Source: JACOND01 sp965202795 (GTDB lineage Bacteria > Bdellovibrionota > Bdellovibrionia > Bdellovibrionales > UBA1609). Taken from it: a stretch of 64,000 bases of DNA. Below are positions 45,301 to 54,049 of this stretch, one piece after another. The notes under the pieces are model-generated. The model saw nothing but the letters and a program-made list of their open reading frames with translations, searched no databases and was not told the origin of the DNA. The translations under genes were made by a program, and so were the position numbers. How positions within the stretch are numbered: the first letter of the stretch is position 1; every line of letters starts with the position of its first letter. The stretch lies in NCBI GenBank assembly GCA_965202795.1, contig OZ241848.1, forward strand, positions 1,860,001 to 1,924,000, in the 5' to 3' direction.

Positions 45301-46669
45301 CGGCGGGGAGCCTCTTCTTCAGTCCCACAGGCATCAGCGCTACCGAAAAGAGGGCAAAAAAGCCGCGCCCGCGGACATCAGCCATTCCCTTGTCCGGCAT
45401 TTTGACCCCTACTGGCTGATGGAGGTTTTCCAAGATCTTTCATGGGAGCCAAAATCAGGCTCCGGCCGCCGCGGCAGGGAAAAAGCCAATTGCAGCCAAA
45501 TCCTTTCCGAGCGGCAGCGGAACATGCTGCTGTTTGCGCTTTCCTTTTCGGTTTTCAGCGAAATCTACAGGGAGGAGGGCATTTTAAATGATCGCGCCCC
45601 GCTTCCGCGCCCCGATTTGATTCCAAAAATATGGGCCGGGGCGGCAAAAATTTTAAGCCTTTCCACAAAGATCAGCCGTTTTGAGCCGGGCGATAAATGG
45701 AGCGTGGCTTTTAAATCCCTGCTCAGCCTCTCCCAAGACATGGATGATTACTCTTTTGCGGTTAATTTTTCCCATCAGATACTGAGGCAGGTTTTGTTTC
45801 TTTCCGGCAATGACGAAGCGCTGGCCCTGAGCCGCCTGGAAAGCGGCGCCTGGCAGAGCCAGCCGGAAACAGAATACCATAAAACTTACAGAAACTGGAT
45901 CAGAGAGCTGCTGCGGGATCCGGAAAGCCTGGCGGCGGAAGAGGATTCAGACGGCGGCTTTTTTAACATCCCCCTTCCGTTTGAGCTGGCCTCATGGAGA
46001 GAGCCTTCAGCAAAAACATCATCTCCTTCAGCAAAAACATCATCTCCTTCAGCAGGGGCATCAGAGCCTTCGGCAAAATCCAGAACCCCCTCTTCAGAGG
46101 CTGCGGACCATCAGCCCAAAATGGATTACGCCCGGGTTTTTATAGAGGACATCCAAAAAGACGGGGAAACAAGCTATGAGATTTCAGTTTTTGGCGGAGC
46201 GGATCTTCTCAACCCCTCCGCCCAGTCTTATTTTGCCGGCGGGGGCCTCCAATACAGGCTGAGCCCTTTAATGTCTGCGGGGCTTGAGGCTTCGGTCTAT
46301 AAATCAGAGCCTGCCGCCGCCTCAAAAGCCGTGGAGGAGGGGCTCCGGGATTACGGGCTGCGCCTGGGCTACCCGCTCCCCAAATATTCGGTTTATCTGA
46401 GCAGCCGCTATAACATATTCAAGAGCCATTTGAATTTTGCCGGGTTTTTTAAGGGGAGGGCGGATTTTCCGGCGCTTTTTGGCCTGGGCCTTATGGGCAT
46501 GAACAGCAAAAAAACATATTTATCAGCAAAAATCCAGGCCGGCCCAAGGCTTCGCCTGTTCAAATGGCTTGGACTTCATTTTTTTTTGTCCCTTTCCATC
46601 GCCTCAGCCGGAGGCTCTGAAGTTTTGCTGTATCCATGGATGTCCCTTGGCTTGAACTTTAATTTATAG
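42305..46669 (+). CDS. Large lipoprotein with C-terminal outer-membrane barrel domain
   Basis: A 1454-residue protein. The N-terminus is a lipoprotein signal (GKALALMALALAGC, Cys 31). The middle about 1100 residues are alpha-helical and contain three related segments of about 70 residues beginning DMHQYIYGEVLFLEADV; the first two are almost identical even at DNA level. A Ser/Pro/Lys-rich linker (SPSAKTS repeats, about residues 1235-1260) leads to a C-terminal barrel of about 180 residues. This barrel opens with ISVFGGADLLNPSA and LQYRLSPLMSAGLEAS and ends in a final Leu, resembling the outer-membrane domain found in Myxococcus and Bdellovibrio near TolQ/TolR genes. It probably forms the outer-membrane part of the complex encoded downstream (inference). 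Confidence 0.7.
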   Translation: MILRIKGPSARLRPRGGGKALALMALALAGCQAKSPDIIVQGSSPQDAMRFLENYQKSEKKDILRLSHYTKSLRENHAPGFDWEAYWTEIQTRKLYQSLSPKELEEIFSLKDISCREENLSAYGGLLLAAARHDSQKMLFSGELRQLDQSCGPLPHAALKGIVGFLSQKRKDLERAKLAEERRLILKKPSAERSAAGHIYTGELQKVLALEWSRGPASRSWGDILEPLDREFWADARYISLRDGDREHLQAALQMERALKGGLSAGSLNQDVFLIFGEEGKMQALMEGAGYRNYLTPFGRALNWENLWRDMRAAYPEDPKNGNTEALLDLHAAASCGQRAAAAYQALAEAWGRRSYATAAAASCKERLQRQVQDAYKIEDFLKMAKSAAMDVFQETFQKHEEAAKSKLDLLDKALNGEIDVAGALDKDFAWGNLPHSKSIKRAFFVLWAYQSEKARHYKKDWKNLLERHFSQEDWLKLMAVFRETNDRSSLVEVLDMHQYIYGEVLFLEADVRAILESESLSAADLSKKYGYPAAYLERDSKVRELLSESFWASLKESLSENPGALLQAVQIFEGERQRADEAGGGGAASKLKANWRKLFSANAKESDWLALMRDLRAGAAGSPQNKAHVKSVLDMHQYIYGEVLFLEADVRAILESESLSAADLSKKYGYPAAYLERDSKVRELLSESFWASLKESLSENPQKLMEFVEAYEADREAGALPSELFRQKWSGFALRHFLVTDWLNLMAALRESSDRAGIVKVFDMHHFLYGGEVLFLADDIFAILKSEKASIKDLESYGYRPSDTNDPAALRAFWRAVQAAVREEAPFGKKILVISGGKNIYPAAVLAGGSACSFEGAKNIYRLFSRFGRERDLFEGFRFAGCAEFLDQFTKEEWKRLAGRSAGWSFSGAQSPEDFKDAWWLARILALRSTSAAAAETAAAQISSAAWQSLMGGMLASYSHSYPASGNELFLKTLQSAQLAYGPGAGGAVCRFFSKEARGGEPLLQSHRHQRYRKEGKKAAPADISHSLVRHFDPYWLMEVFQDLSWEPKSGSGRRGREKANCSQILSERQRNMLLFALSFSVFSEIYREEGILNDRAPLPRPDLIPKIWAGAAKILSLSTKISRFEPGDKWSVAFKSLLSLSQDMDDYSFAVNFSHQILRQVLFLSGNDEALALSRLESGAWQSQPETEYHKTYRNWIRELLRDPESLAAEEDSDGGFFNIPLPFELASWREPSAKTSSPSAKTSSPSAGASEPSAKSRTPSSEAADHQPKMDYARVFIEDIQKDGETSYEISVFGGADLLNPSAQSYFAGGGLQYRLSPLMSAGLEASVYKSEPAAASKAVEEGLRDYGLRLGYPLPKYSVYLSSRYNIFKSHLNFAGFFKGRADFPALFGLGLMGMNSKKTYLSAKIQAGPRLRLFKWLGLHFFLSLSIASAGGSEVLLYPWMSLGLNFNL
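43784..44409 (+). repeat. Near-identical 209-bp direct repeat inside a gene
   Basis: Bases 43784-43992 and 44201-44409 differ at about one position. They encode the same 69 residues of the large lipoprotein and are spaced 417 bp apart (a multiple of three). A third, diverged relative starts near 44590. Confidence 0.9.
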
Positions 46670-46680
46670 GAGAAAACAAC

Positions 46681-47409
46681 ATGTCTGATTTTATTTTTTC
46701 AAAAATCGCCCCGTTTGCGGATGGGGCGGTTTTGGCGGTTTTGGGGATCTTCAGCCTGATGGGGCTGGCCATTGCCATAGAGAGGTATTTTTTTCTGAAG
46801 CCGGCTTATAGAAAAAGCTCGCAGGCCGGCGCAAAGCTCAAAGCCATTTTGCGCTCAGGGCATTTTGGCGAAATCAAAAGCCTGGCAGAGGACACATCCT
46901 ATCCGGCCGGCCGCGCCATGGCTTATGCGATGGCTCATATCACAAAAAACGGGCCGGGAAAAGCCAAAGCCGGCGGGCTTTCGGAGCTGTTTAAGGCCGC
47001 TTATCTTCAGGAAAAGCCTCTTTTAGAAGGCTTCACCCCCTTTTTGGCGACTGTCGGATCTAACGCCCCCTTTGTAGGGCTTTTGGGGACAGTTTTCGGC
47101 GTTATGAGGTCATTTCATGACCTGGGCGCCGCCATTCAGGAGGCAAGCCAGCAGACTGTGATGGCGGGGATATCCATAGCCCTGCTGGCCACAGCTCTTG
47201 GGCTGGCTGTGGCCATTCCCTCTGTGATGCTTTACAACTATTTTCGCCGGAGAATCACCCGCATTCTTGACACTTTGGAGCAGGCTGAAAAAGTCTGCCT
47301 CGCTTACTGCCTGTCCGGCGCGGCGGCGGCAGATGCGGGCGGCTCAGCCGGGAGCGGCCCGAAAGCGGCGGAAAAAAGCGGCGGAGCCGCCGGCAGGCAA
47401 AAGGCATGA
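46681..47409 (+). CDS. TolQ/ExbB/MotA-type proton channel protein
   Basis: A 242-residue protein with GGAG 9 nt before the ATG. It has three membrane helices: an N-terminal one (AVLAVLGIFSLMGLAIAIERYFFL) and two after a cytoplasmic loop, with the family core FLATVGSNAPFVGLLGTVFGVMRSF and ISIALLATALGLAVAIPSV. Such proteins form a pentameric proton channel with an ExbD/TolR dimer and energise a periplasm-spanning partner. The ExbD partner follows at 47594 and a TonB-like protein at 51673. In Myxococcus, homologues AglR and GltG belong to the gliding motor. Confidence 0.92.
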   Translation: MSDFIFSKIAPFADGAVLAVLGIFSLMGLAIAIERYFFLKPAYRKSSQAGAKLKAILRSGHFGEIKSLAEDTSYPAGRAMAYAMAHITKNGPGKAKAGGLSELFKAAYLQEKPLLEGFTPFLATVGSNAPFVGLLGTVFGVMRSFHDLGAAIQEASQQTVMAGISIALLATALGLAVAIPSVMLYNYFRRRITRILDTLEQAEKVCLAYCLSGAAAADAGGSAGSGPKAAEKSGGAAGRQKA

Positions 47410-47593
47410 TTTGACCGGGAGGGGGCGCCGGCAGGGGCTGGCTTGTGTGAGTGTTCAAGCCCGGCTTTTATTTTTCAGTTTGTTTTCATGCCGCCTTTGA
47501 CAGACTGAAGCGCCGGGATGGAAGGCTTTTGAATACAGGAATTTTTAAATCAAACCAGCGCAAGAGACAGCAAATCGGGGAGGGCCAGCCGCC

Positions 47594-47998
47594 ATGCGGG
47601 CCGGATCAGACAAAGACGAAGTTATATCAGAGATCAATGTCGTCCCCTTTGTGGATGTCATACTGGTTGTTTTGATCATTTTTTTGATCATTTCCCCGAC
47701 ATTTGTCAATCCGGGGTTTGACATTCAGCTGCCGCAGGCGGCGACAGCGAAAAAGCCTGAAAATGTGAAAGTCATGCTGTCCATTGACATAGAGGGCGGC
47801 TATTATCTCAACAAAAAGCTAATGGAGGAGGCTGAGCTGACAGAGGAGCTGAAGCGGATGGCCGCAAAAGACAAAGACATGAGGGCTCTTATCGCCGCCG
47901 ACAAAAATGTGGCCCATGGCAATGTGATTGGATTGATTGATCTGATCAGAAAAGCCGGCCTCACAAAATTTGCTGTCTCCATTGAGCCGAGCCAGTAG
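47594..47998 (+). CDS. ExbD/TolR-type biopolymer transport protein
   Basis: A 134-residue protein with one membrane helix carrying the essential Asp (INVVPFVDVILVVLIIFLII), then the periplasmic ExbD fold with LPQAATAKKPE and LIAADKNVAHGNVIGLIDLIRKAG. It partners the TolQ-like protein upstream, using proton motive force. The gap of 184 nt before it holds no gene I can support. Confidence 0.92.
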   Translation: MRAGSDKDEVISEINVVPFVDVILVVLIIFLIISPTFVNPGFDIQLPQAATAKKPENVKVMLSIDIEGGYYLNKKLMEEAELTEELKRMAAKDKDMRALIAADKNVAHGNVIGLIDLIRKAGLTKFAVSIEPSQ

Positions 47999-48029
47999 TT
48001 TAACCGCCTTCCGCCCCCTCTTTAAAGCG

Positions 48030-48776
48030 ATGAAGCCTCTGAAAAAAACACCCATTGCGCGCTTTTTCGCTTTGGCCGCGGTTTTGCCGCTCATTTTTTT
48101 TACCCTCTCATGCCGGAGCTTTGCCCCGCGGGCCGGCTTTCCGGGCGGCGCAAAGGCGTCAGGTCATGGCGCTGGCGCGGACAGCCAGGCCCCTGAAGGC
48201 TCTGGCGGGGAGGCCGGAGGCTTTTTTTGCCAGGGGCCGGATTATCTTAAAGCGGGGCTTCAGCTGTTTCATGAGGGGAGGCTCAAGCCGGCCAGAGCCT
48301 GCTTTGAGCGCCTGAGCTTCGGGAGCGCGGGCTTTGCCCCCGCTCTTGTGGAGATCCAAAAGATCAATTACACAGAAAAAGACTGGAGCCGTTTTTTCGC
48401 TCTGGCCATTTATTACAGAAACAAGCTTTTGGACTCAAAGAAGGGCCTGGCGGATCATTTTCAGCAGGATATGCCGGCGCTTGAGGTTTTGGCTTTGATT
48501 CGGCATTGCCGATTCCCAGAGGCGCTGAAAATTATGGAATGGGGCCTGAAGGCGGCTGAAGCGGCGGGCAGAGACTCTTCAAAAATCCAGCAGGCCGCTA
48601 ATTTTTTAAAATTAAAGGAGCGGGTGGGGGACAGGCCCGGAAAATGGATGGACTGGGAAAAGCGGGTTTATCTGTGGCCGGTCAGCGCCGGCAGCGCCAT
48701 AAGCCTGAGCAATCCCAGGCGGCTCAGGGCGCGGGTCCGAAGCAAATGCGGGGCGCGCGGCGGCGGCTCAAATTGA
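48030..48776 (+). CDS. Lipoprotein with TPR-like helices
   Basis: A 248-residue protein from the ATG at 48030. The signal is a lipoprotein one (FFALAAVLPLIFFTLSC, Cys 28). The mature part has DYLKAGLQLFHEGRLKPARACFERL and later helix pairs, as in TPR proteins that bind partners. The C-terminus is basic. It sits between the TolR-like gene and a large helical lipoprotein. Homologous slots in Myxococcus and Bdellovibrio clusters hold TPR lipoproteins; a direct match is not claimed. Confidence 0.65.
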   Translation: MKPLKKTPIARFFALAAVLPLIFFTLSCRSFAPRAGFPGGAKASGHGAGADSQAPEGSGGEAGGFFCQGPDYLKAGLQLFHEGRLKPARACFERLSFGSAGFAPALVEIQKINYTEKDWSRFFALAIYYRNKLLDSKKGLADHFQQDMPALEVLALIRHCRFPEALKIMEWGLKAAEAAGRDSSKIQQAANFLKLKERVGDRPGKWMDWEKRVYLWPVSAGSAISLSNPRRLRARVRSKCGARGGGSN

Positions 48777-48806
48777 TGGCGGAAAAATAAAGGGGAAAAA
48801 AGCAAG

Positions 48807-51335
48807 ATGACAAGATTTCAACAGAAAAGCCAGCCGGCGCTCAAGAAGGATTTAACCGGCGCATTAACCGGCGGTTTAACCCTCTTGCTGGCGGCTGCGG
48901 GGCTTGCAGCCTGCGCCCTGGCCTCTGGCTTTTCCGCCCGGGCGGCAGCCCGGACAGCAAACCAGCCGGCGGCAGCCCGCGCGGCCCCCCCGCCGGCGGC
49001 AGCCCGGACAGCAAACCAGCCGGCGGCAGCCCGCGCGGCCCCCCCGCCAGCCGCTTTAAAAATCATCTCCCTTCTTGAGGAAAAAAAACATGCCGCCGCC
49101 GCTGCCCTTTTGGAAAAAGAGATTCGCCGGAGCCGGAGCCTGAGCCAAAAAGGCCATTACGCCCTTTTGCTGACACAGATTCCCTTAAATGCCCCCACAA
49201 AAAAGCCGCGGCATGAATACGCCTTCACAGCCGCCCGCCATGCGGAGGGGATCCCCTCTAAAAAAAGAATGCAGCTGTGGATTGAGGCGGCGGACGGGTT
49301 TTTCAAATCAGGGGATTTAAAGCGGGCGGAGCGGGCCTATAAGCAGGCGTTTCTGCTGGCCAAAAAGCGGCGCGCAAAATCCGAGATCGCCTACATTCTC
49401 TATAAAAGAGCCTGGACCCGTGTCAATCAAAAAGACTGGAGAAAAGCCTTTCATTTTCTGCTTGAGGCCGAAAAAGCGAGGGAAAGCCGCATCCGGGAAA
49501 ACATCCTTTTTGATATCGGCAGAATATGGGCCGAAAGCCAATACCATGGGTCTGCCCCCTCTCTTGAGAGTCTGGCTGCGGTTTTTCGCTCCGCCGGAAA
49601 AAAAGAAAAAGCCCTCATTCTCAAAGGAATGATTCAGGGCATGGGCCGAAAGCCAAAGCTTGCCGGAAAGCAGCTGCTGGCGCTTTCAAAAAATCAGGAG
49701 ATATTTTCCCATGCTGTCAATTATCTATTGACCGGCGGCAGGCCTTTGATCCCCGGCCGCTGCGGCATGATAAAGGCTGTTGGAAAAGCCATTCCCTCTA
49801 TGCTGGAAAGAGCCCCCGCCCTTTCCGCTTTAAACTCCTGCTCAAAGGCGCTGATGTCCAAAAAAAGTCTCTCGCGAGCTGTCAGGCGGCGCCTGAAAAA
49901 TCTAAGCCGTTTGTATTTGTCTTTTGAAAGGCGGGGGGCAGAGCGCTGGCCCCTGGCTTTAATCTATGAGCGCTTAAGGCAAAACAGCCAGGCCTGCGCG
50001 GAGTCGCTCCGCCAGCTGGGGGAGACAGCTGCTGATTTGGAAAAGCCCGGGCCGGGCAAAAAAGCGCCCGCCGCCAAAAAAGCCTCATCTGAAAAGGCCC
50101 CCGCCGCTCTGGCCAAAGGCTCAGTCATGCGGCAGTCTCTTGGGGAGGCCTTTCGCCTGTGCCGGAAGGCGAAAAAGCCGGACAAACAGCTGGCCGCGGA
50201 GACCGCGCGCGGCCTGCTTTCGTCCAGAGCGCTGGAAAGACTCTACACATCCGCGGACGGCGAATGGGAAAACATTTTGTTTCATTTTCTGAAGAGCGGC
50301 ATGGCGCTTCCCTCAGTCAGAGAGGCCCTTTTGGAGATTCCCTCCGGCTGGGGAAAAAAAGATCTCCCGGCGCTGCTGTTTTTGTCCCATGTCAAAAAGT
50401 ATCACCCGGATCAAGTCCGGGCTTTTTTGAGCCGCTTCAGCCCCCGGCCCGCGCGGGCGCATTACATAGATCTGCTTTTGGAGGCGGATTTTTTAAAGCC
50501 GGAGGAGCTGGCCGTTTATATGCCTTTAAAGAGGGCTGACTCTTACCGCAGGGTTTCGCCATGGCTTCAAAAAGCGCTGTCAGGGGAGCTGGAGGCTCCG
50601 CAAACAGAGGCTGTGGTTAAAAAGCTTCTGGAGAATTTTCCAGAGGCGCCGCGGGACAAAAAAACCGCGGCGCTGTTTTTGGCCATTCATTATTTAAAGG
50701 CTGATGACCTGGGCGGCTTGTTTTCGCGCTGGGAGAGGGTTTCCGGCGCTTTTGAGAAAACATCTTTGGCTGTGGAGCTGTTTGAAAAAAGCCTGAGCGG
50801 AAAAACTCTTGTGTGCGGGAATTTAAGCTCTTTGCCTGTTTCGATGGACGGCCTGTCAGCCGCGCCGGCCGCGCGGCCGCTCCGCTCTGATCTTCAGGCC
50901 CGCCCGCGCCGCAGCGGCGCGTCCGCCCCGGCAGGGGGCGCGCTTTTGGGGTTTATCAGCAGCGCCTGCCGGGTTTTAGAGGCCAAAGAGGGGGATCTGG
51001 CGCGGAAGGCCCTCAAGCCGCCCGCCTTTTTAAGGGGCAGCGCTTTGGCCATGGACTTTGTTTTCCTCTCCCGCATTCAGGCTAGAACAGCTTACCTGGA
51101 AAGGGGAATTTCCCGTTTGGAGGACAGAACATCAAGAATGATTATGTCGCTGAAGCGGTCCATATCAGGGCATCAAAAGCGCAAGTGGGCCTCTAAAATT
51201 TTATCTGAAAAGGCGGCGGCGCTTTTGCAGAGGCAGATTGGGCTGTTTGAGGGGGAGCTGGGAAGGCTGGCGGCAGCTTCCGAGCATGGGGACAGATACA
51301 GAGAGCTGAAACAAGTCATATCAGAATGGAGGTGA
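48807..51335 (+). CDS. Large helical repeat (TPR-like) lipoprotein
   Basis: An 842-residue protein. The N-terminus TLLLAAAGLAAC fits a lipobox with Cys 36. Next is an Ala/Pro-rich linker formed by two exact 18-residue repeats. From residue 80 the protein is almost wholly alpha-helical, with TPR-like pairs such as GDLKRAERAYKQAFLLAKK and KDWRKAFHFLLEAEKARESR. A coiled-coil-prone tail follows. No enzyme motif is visible. It is most likely a scaffold in the same envelope complex as the TolQ/TolR pair (context). Confidence 0.65.
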   Translation: MTRFQQKSQPALKKDLTGALTGGLTLLLAAAGLAACALASGFSARAAARTANQPAAARAAPPPAAARTANQPAAARAAPPPAALKIISLLEEKKHAAAAALLEKEIRRSRSLSQKGHYALLLTQIPLNAPTKKPRHEYAFTAARHAEGIPSKKRMQLWIEAADGFFKSGDLKRAERAYKQAFLLAKKRRAKSEIAYILYKRAWTRVNQKDWRKAFHFLLEAEKARESRIRENILFDIGRIWAESQYHGSAPSLESLAAVFRSAGKKEKALILKGMIQGMGRKPKLAGKQLLALSKNQEIFSHAVNYLLTGGRPLIPGRCGMIKAVGKAIPSMLERAPALSALNSCSKALMSKKSLSRAVRRRLKNLSRLYLSFERRGAERWPLALIYERLRQNSQACAESLRQLGETAADLEKPGPGKKAPAAKKASSEKAPAALAKGSVMRQSLGEAFRLCRKAKKPDKQLAAETARGLLSSRALERLYTSADGEWENILFHFLKSGMALPSVREALLEIPSGWGKKDLPALLFLSHVKKYHPDQVRAFLSRFSPRPARAHYIDLLLEADFLKPEELAVYMPLKRADSYRRVSPWLQKALSGELEAPQTEAVVKKLLENFPEAPRDKKTAALFLAIHYLKADDLGGLFSRWERVSGAFEKTSLAVELFEKSLSGKTLVCGNLSSLPVSMDGLSAAPAARPLRSDLQARPRRSGASAPAGGALLGFISSACRVLEAKEGDLARKALKPPAFLRGSALAMDFVFLSRIQARTAYLERGISRLEDRTSRMIMSLKRSISGHQKRKWASKILSEKAAALLQRQIGLFEGELGRLAAASEHGDRYRELKQVISEWR
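48941..49048 (+). repeat. Exact 54-bp tandem duplication
   Basis: Two identical 54-bp units, each starting GGCGGCAGCCCGGACAGC, in frame within the 842-residue lipoprotein, extending its Ala/Pro linker. Confidence 0.92.
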
Positions 51336-51338
51336 AGC

Positions 51339-51641
51339 ATGTTTTATCGCTCAGGGCTTAATTGTTTGAGGCTGAGCCGCGCCTGGATTTTGGCGGCGGC
51401 TTTGGCCGGGCTGTTTGGCTTCAAAGCTTTTGGAGAAGAAAAAATCCTGGACCTGGGAGACATTGAAGTCACCGGCGAGGTTCGCCGGCCGAACATCAAT
51501 TTGATTTATTCAAAAAAATACTTTGACGAGGCGATTACGGCTGTGGCCAAAAGGGAGCTGAAGGCTTTGGAGCTTGAGCTGCTTCAGCCGGCTCCGCAGC
51601 CTGCCCCCCTTAAACAGAAGGGGGGGAAAAAACAGCCATAA
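51339..51641 (+). CDS. Small exported protein of the envelope operon
   Basis: A 100-residue protein with GGAGG 7 nt before the ATG and an N-terminal signal (ILAAALAGLFGFKAFG, likely cut before EEK). The mature sequence opens with ILDLGDIEVTGEVRRPNINL, a short beta pattern I associate with small proteins next to AgmX/TolR genes in Myxococcus and Bdellovibrio. It ends in a Pro/Gln/Lys-rich tail. It begins 3 nt after the stop of the preceding gene. Confidence 0.65.
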   Translation: MFYRSGLNCLRLSRAWILAAALAGLFGFKAFGEEKILDLGDIEVTGEVRRPNINLIYSKKYFDEAITAVAKRELKALELELLQPAPQPAPLKQKGGKKQP

Positions 51642-51672
51642 GGGCTTTTTTTTAATCAAAGGCTGGAGGGTA

Positions 51673-52623
51673 ATGGGGGGTTTTATGAAAGATGGCGAAA
51701 ATCGCGGCCCGGGTTTGCCCGCTGCCGGGTTTTGGGAAAACTTTTGGCAGATTTCCCCGCGCCGGGCTTTTCGGTTTTTTGCGCGGGAGCGGGAGGAAAG
51801 CCGGCTGTGGCGCGCCTCTTTGAGCCTTCAGGAGCAGCGGGAGATCCGCCTTGAGCGGCGCCGGCTTTGGATGTCCTATAGCATTTCCGCCGCCCTGCAT
51901 GCTCTTTTTGCCTTTGCCATGCTCAGTGATTTTATGGATCCTGTTTTGCTGGGCGGGAGCCGCGTGTCAGCTGAAAAAGAGGCTGATTTCAGGCTTATGG
52001 AGGGGATGATCTCTTATCTTGAAAAGCCTGTTTATGACGAGAGCAGCGAGTTTGTCATCAAGCCCTCAAAGCTGATCAAAAAGAAAGACCGCCGGCTTTT
52101 GTCTCTGGACAGTCTGCTGCAAAAGCTGAGGTCCGGGGAGGGGATCAAGCTTTCCGGCGGGGTTTTTAAAGGCTCTGAAAAATCCGCGGCGCGCATGCGG
52201 ACAGGCGCGGAGGATCTGTTAAAGTCCGGCCTGAGGCGGCGGCGGACAGAAAAAAAGCTCTCCATCTCCCGCGGCCGGCTCTGGGATGGCCTGAGGCTGA
52301 TGCGCGGGGCCGCTGACGGCGGCGCCGCTCAAGTGAACTACAGCGAAATCATGCAAGTCATTGACAAACATAACTTTCAGTTTCAGGAATGCTATGAGCT
52401 GGCTCTTTTGACAGACGAAAAGCTTTCAGGAAAAATGGTTTTTCTGCTGAAGCTGGAGCAGGCGGCAGTCAAAAAAACAAACCTGCGGCTTGAAGATGGG
52501 CGCGGGAGCCCCGCTGCCCGCCGCGCCCTGCTTAAATGCCTGTATCAGGAGAGCAAAAAACTGGTGTTTGCGCGAAACAAGCGGAAAGTCACTGTAAAGT
52601 TTAATGTGATTTTTGGAATATAG
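51673..52623 (+). CDS. TonB-like protein with AgmX/PglI-type C-terminal domain
   Basis: About 316 residues from the ATG at 51673 (GGAGGGTA upstream). An N-terminal cytoplasmic part of about 75 residues leads to a membrane helix (MSYSISAALHALFAFAMLSDF), then a long basic periplasmic stretch. The last 100 residues follow the AgmX/PglI pattern: VIDKHNFQFQECYELALLTDEK, LSGKMVFLLKLE, and a final VTVKFNVIFGI. This TonB-like architecture would be driven by the TolQ/TolR pair and contact outer-membrane partners such as the lipoprotein-barrel fusion. The family and its link to motility or secretion are known in Myxococcus; the role here is inferred. Confidence 0.75.
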   Translation: MGGFMKDGENRGPGLPAAGFWENFWQISPRRAFRFFAREREESRLWRASLSLQEQREIRLERRRLWMSYSISAALHALFAFAMLSDFMDPVLLGGSRVSAEKEADFRLMEGMISYLEKPVYDESSEFVIKPSKLIKKKDRRLLSLDSLLQKLRSGEGIKLSGGVFKGSEKSAARMRTGAEDLLKSGLRRRRTEKKLSISRGRLWDGLRLMRGAADGGAAQVNYSEIMQVIDKHNFQFQECYELALLTDEKLSGKMVFLLKLEQAAVKKTNLRLEDGRGSPAARRALLKCLYQESKKLVFARNKRKVTVKFNVIFGI

Positions 52624-52676
52624 GGCCATACAGGCGCTCAGCGCTGGAATCGGGCAAAGCCAAAGGAATTTATAAA

Positions 52677-53837
52677 ATGAAGCGCCGTTTTATCAAAGAT
52701 CACAGGGCTTTGCAGCTGGCTGTTTTGACTGTGGTTTTGTTTGGAGCTTTAGCGGCAGTTTTGTCTGGAATTTTGGCTGGCTGCGTGTTTATCCCGCCTT
52801 CCAAGGGGAATGAGGTCCTGGCTTTTAACGCCGACAATCTGCCGGGCCGGCCCTCATCCAGAAGGGGCGGGGATGATTCAGAGGCGGGGGAGGCGCCTGC
52901 GGCGGCCCAGGCCTCCTCAGGCTCTTCGCTCCGCAGCCCCCGCCGCCGCCGCAAGCCCCGGCTTTTGGAAAGCGAAAATCCCTGCGAGCGGGAGTCTGAG
53001 CGGCATAAGTGCCGCCGGCAGTGCGAAAACATCTACGGCTGGCGCAGCCACAGAGCGGACTGCCGAAAGCTGGATCCTGAGCGGATTGAGAGGCTTGAGG
53101 AGCTGCATAAAGCCATTGCCTCTGCTGATGATGAGGATCTGGAGGACATCGCGGCGAAAGATCTGGAGATTTACCTGTATATCTCCACAGAGGCCTTTAT
53201 TGAGCAGGCCGCGCGGCATGAGGAGCTGGAGGCCGGCGAGATTTTAAAATGGATTGCCGGGGATCATGAGGCGGCGGAGGTTATTGCTGCCGCGGACGGC
53301 GATTACTTGATCCTGCATGAGCTTTTAAAGGCTTTAAGCCGCCCGGTTTATGAAAGGCATAAAGACGATTGGCACTGTGTTTCTAATAATGCGGACATGA
53401 ATACATTTTTGAAATACTGCCCTTATGCGGCTTTTCGCGCGCCTTTGGATGAATGGGGCCGGCATCGGCTGATGAGGGAGGCGCTTGTCTCAAAAAACGA
53501 GGCCGCCGCTGAGTATTTTTACCGCTACATTCAAGACTTGAGCTGCCAGGGAGAAAGCGAAATCAGCTGTTTTACTCATTTTTGCGAGATTGGCGCCTCC
53601 ATCAGCAGAAAAGATCTGCGAAAAAGATGGCGGAAATTTGATTTTTTTGAATCTTATATTGAAAAAATTATCCGCGATGGAACAAACAGTGTAGAGAAAA
53701 GAGTATCTGACGGGTGGAGCGCCAGTGAAATTGAGGACATTGGAGATATCAATAACTGGTTTTGTGATTTAAAATGCGCTTCTCCTATTTTAGATGAGGA
53801 GGACTTTAATGTCCCTGATTTATGCCCTGACTCTTAA
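52677..53837 (+). CDS. Lipoprotein of unknown function
   Basis: A 386-residue protein. The signal ends in AVLSGILAGC (Cys 36), so it is lipid-anchored. Residues 55-95 are a Ser/Arg/Gly linker, and then comes a helical domain with paired Cys residues (ENPCERESERHKCRRQCENIYG, WHCVSNNADMNTFLKYCPY, SCFTHFCEIG), suggesting disulfides. The last 80 codons are more AT-rich than the rest. It is the last gene of the plus-strand envelope run; GC-rich inverted repeats at about 53914-53942 follow and may end the transcript. Confidence 0.6.
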   Translation: MKRRFIKDHRALQLAVLTVVLFGALAAVLSGILAGCVFIPPSKGNEVLAFNADNLPGRPSSRRGGDDSEAGEAPAAAQASSGSSLRSPRRRRKPRLLESENPCERESERHKCRRQCENIYGWRSHRADCRKLDPERIERLEELHKAIASADDEDLEDIAAKDLEIYLYISTEAFIEQAARHEELEAGEILKWIAGDHEAAEVIAAADGDYLILHELLKALSRPVYERHKDDWHCVSNNADMNTFLKYCPYAAFRAPLDEWGRHRLMREALVSKNEAAAEYFYRYIQDLSCQGESEISCFTHFCEIGASISRKDLRKRWRKFDFFESYIEKIIRDGTNSVEKRVSDGWSASEIEDIGDINNWFCDLKCASPILDEEDFNVPDLCPDS

Positions 53838-54049
53838 AGCCATTATGAGAAATTGATCCAGGTTTTGATTTTCTTTCAGGTTTTGAAATCCCTGATTTCA
53901 TCTTGGATGGCTGCCGGCAGCCGGCGCCTTCCGGCGCGGCTCTGTCCGGCCCTTTTCGCGCCAGTTTTTAAGCTTGTTTTGCCTGTTATTTGAGGCTGCG
54001 CCGCCCCCGCGCTTTTGCCCTGGCTGTCCCTCTAAACAATGCCGGAAAA

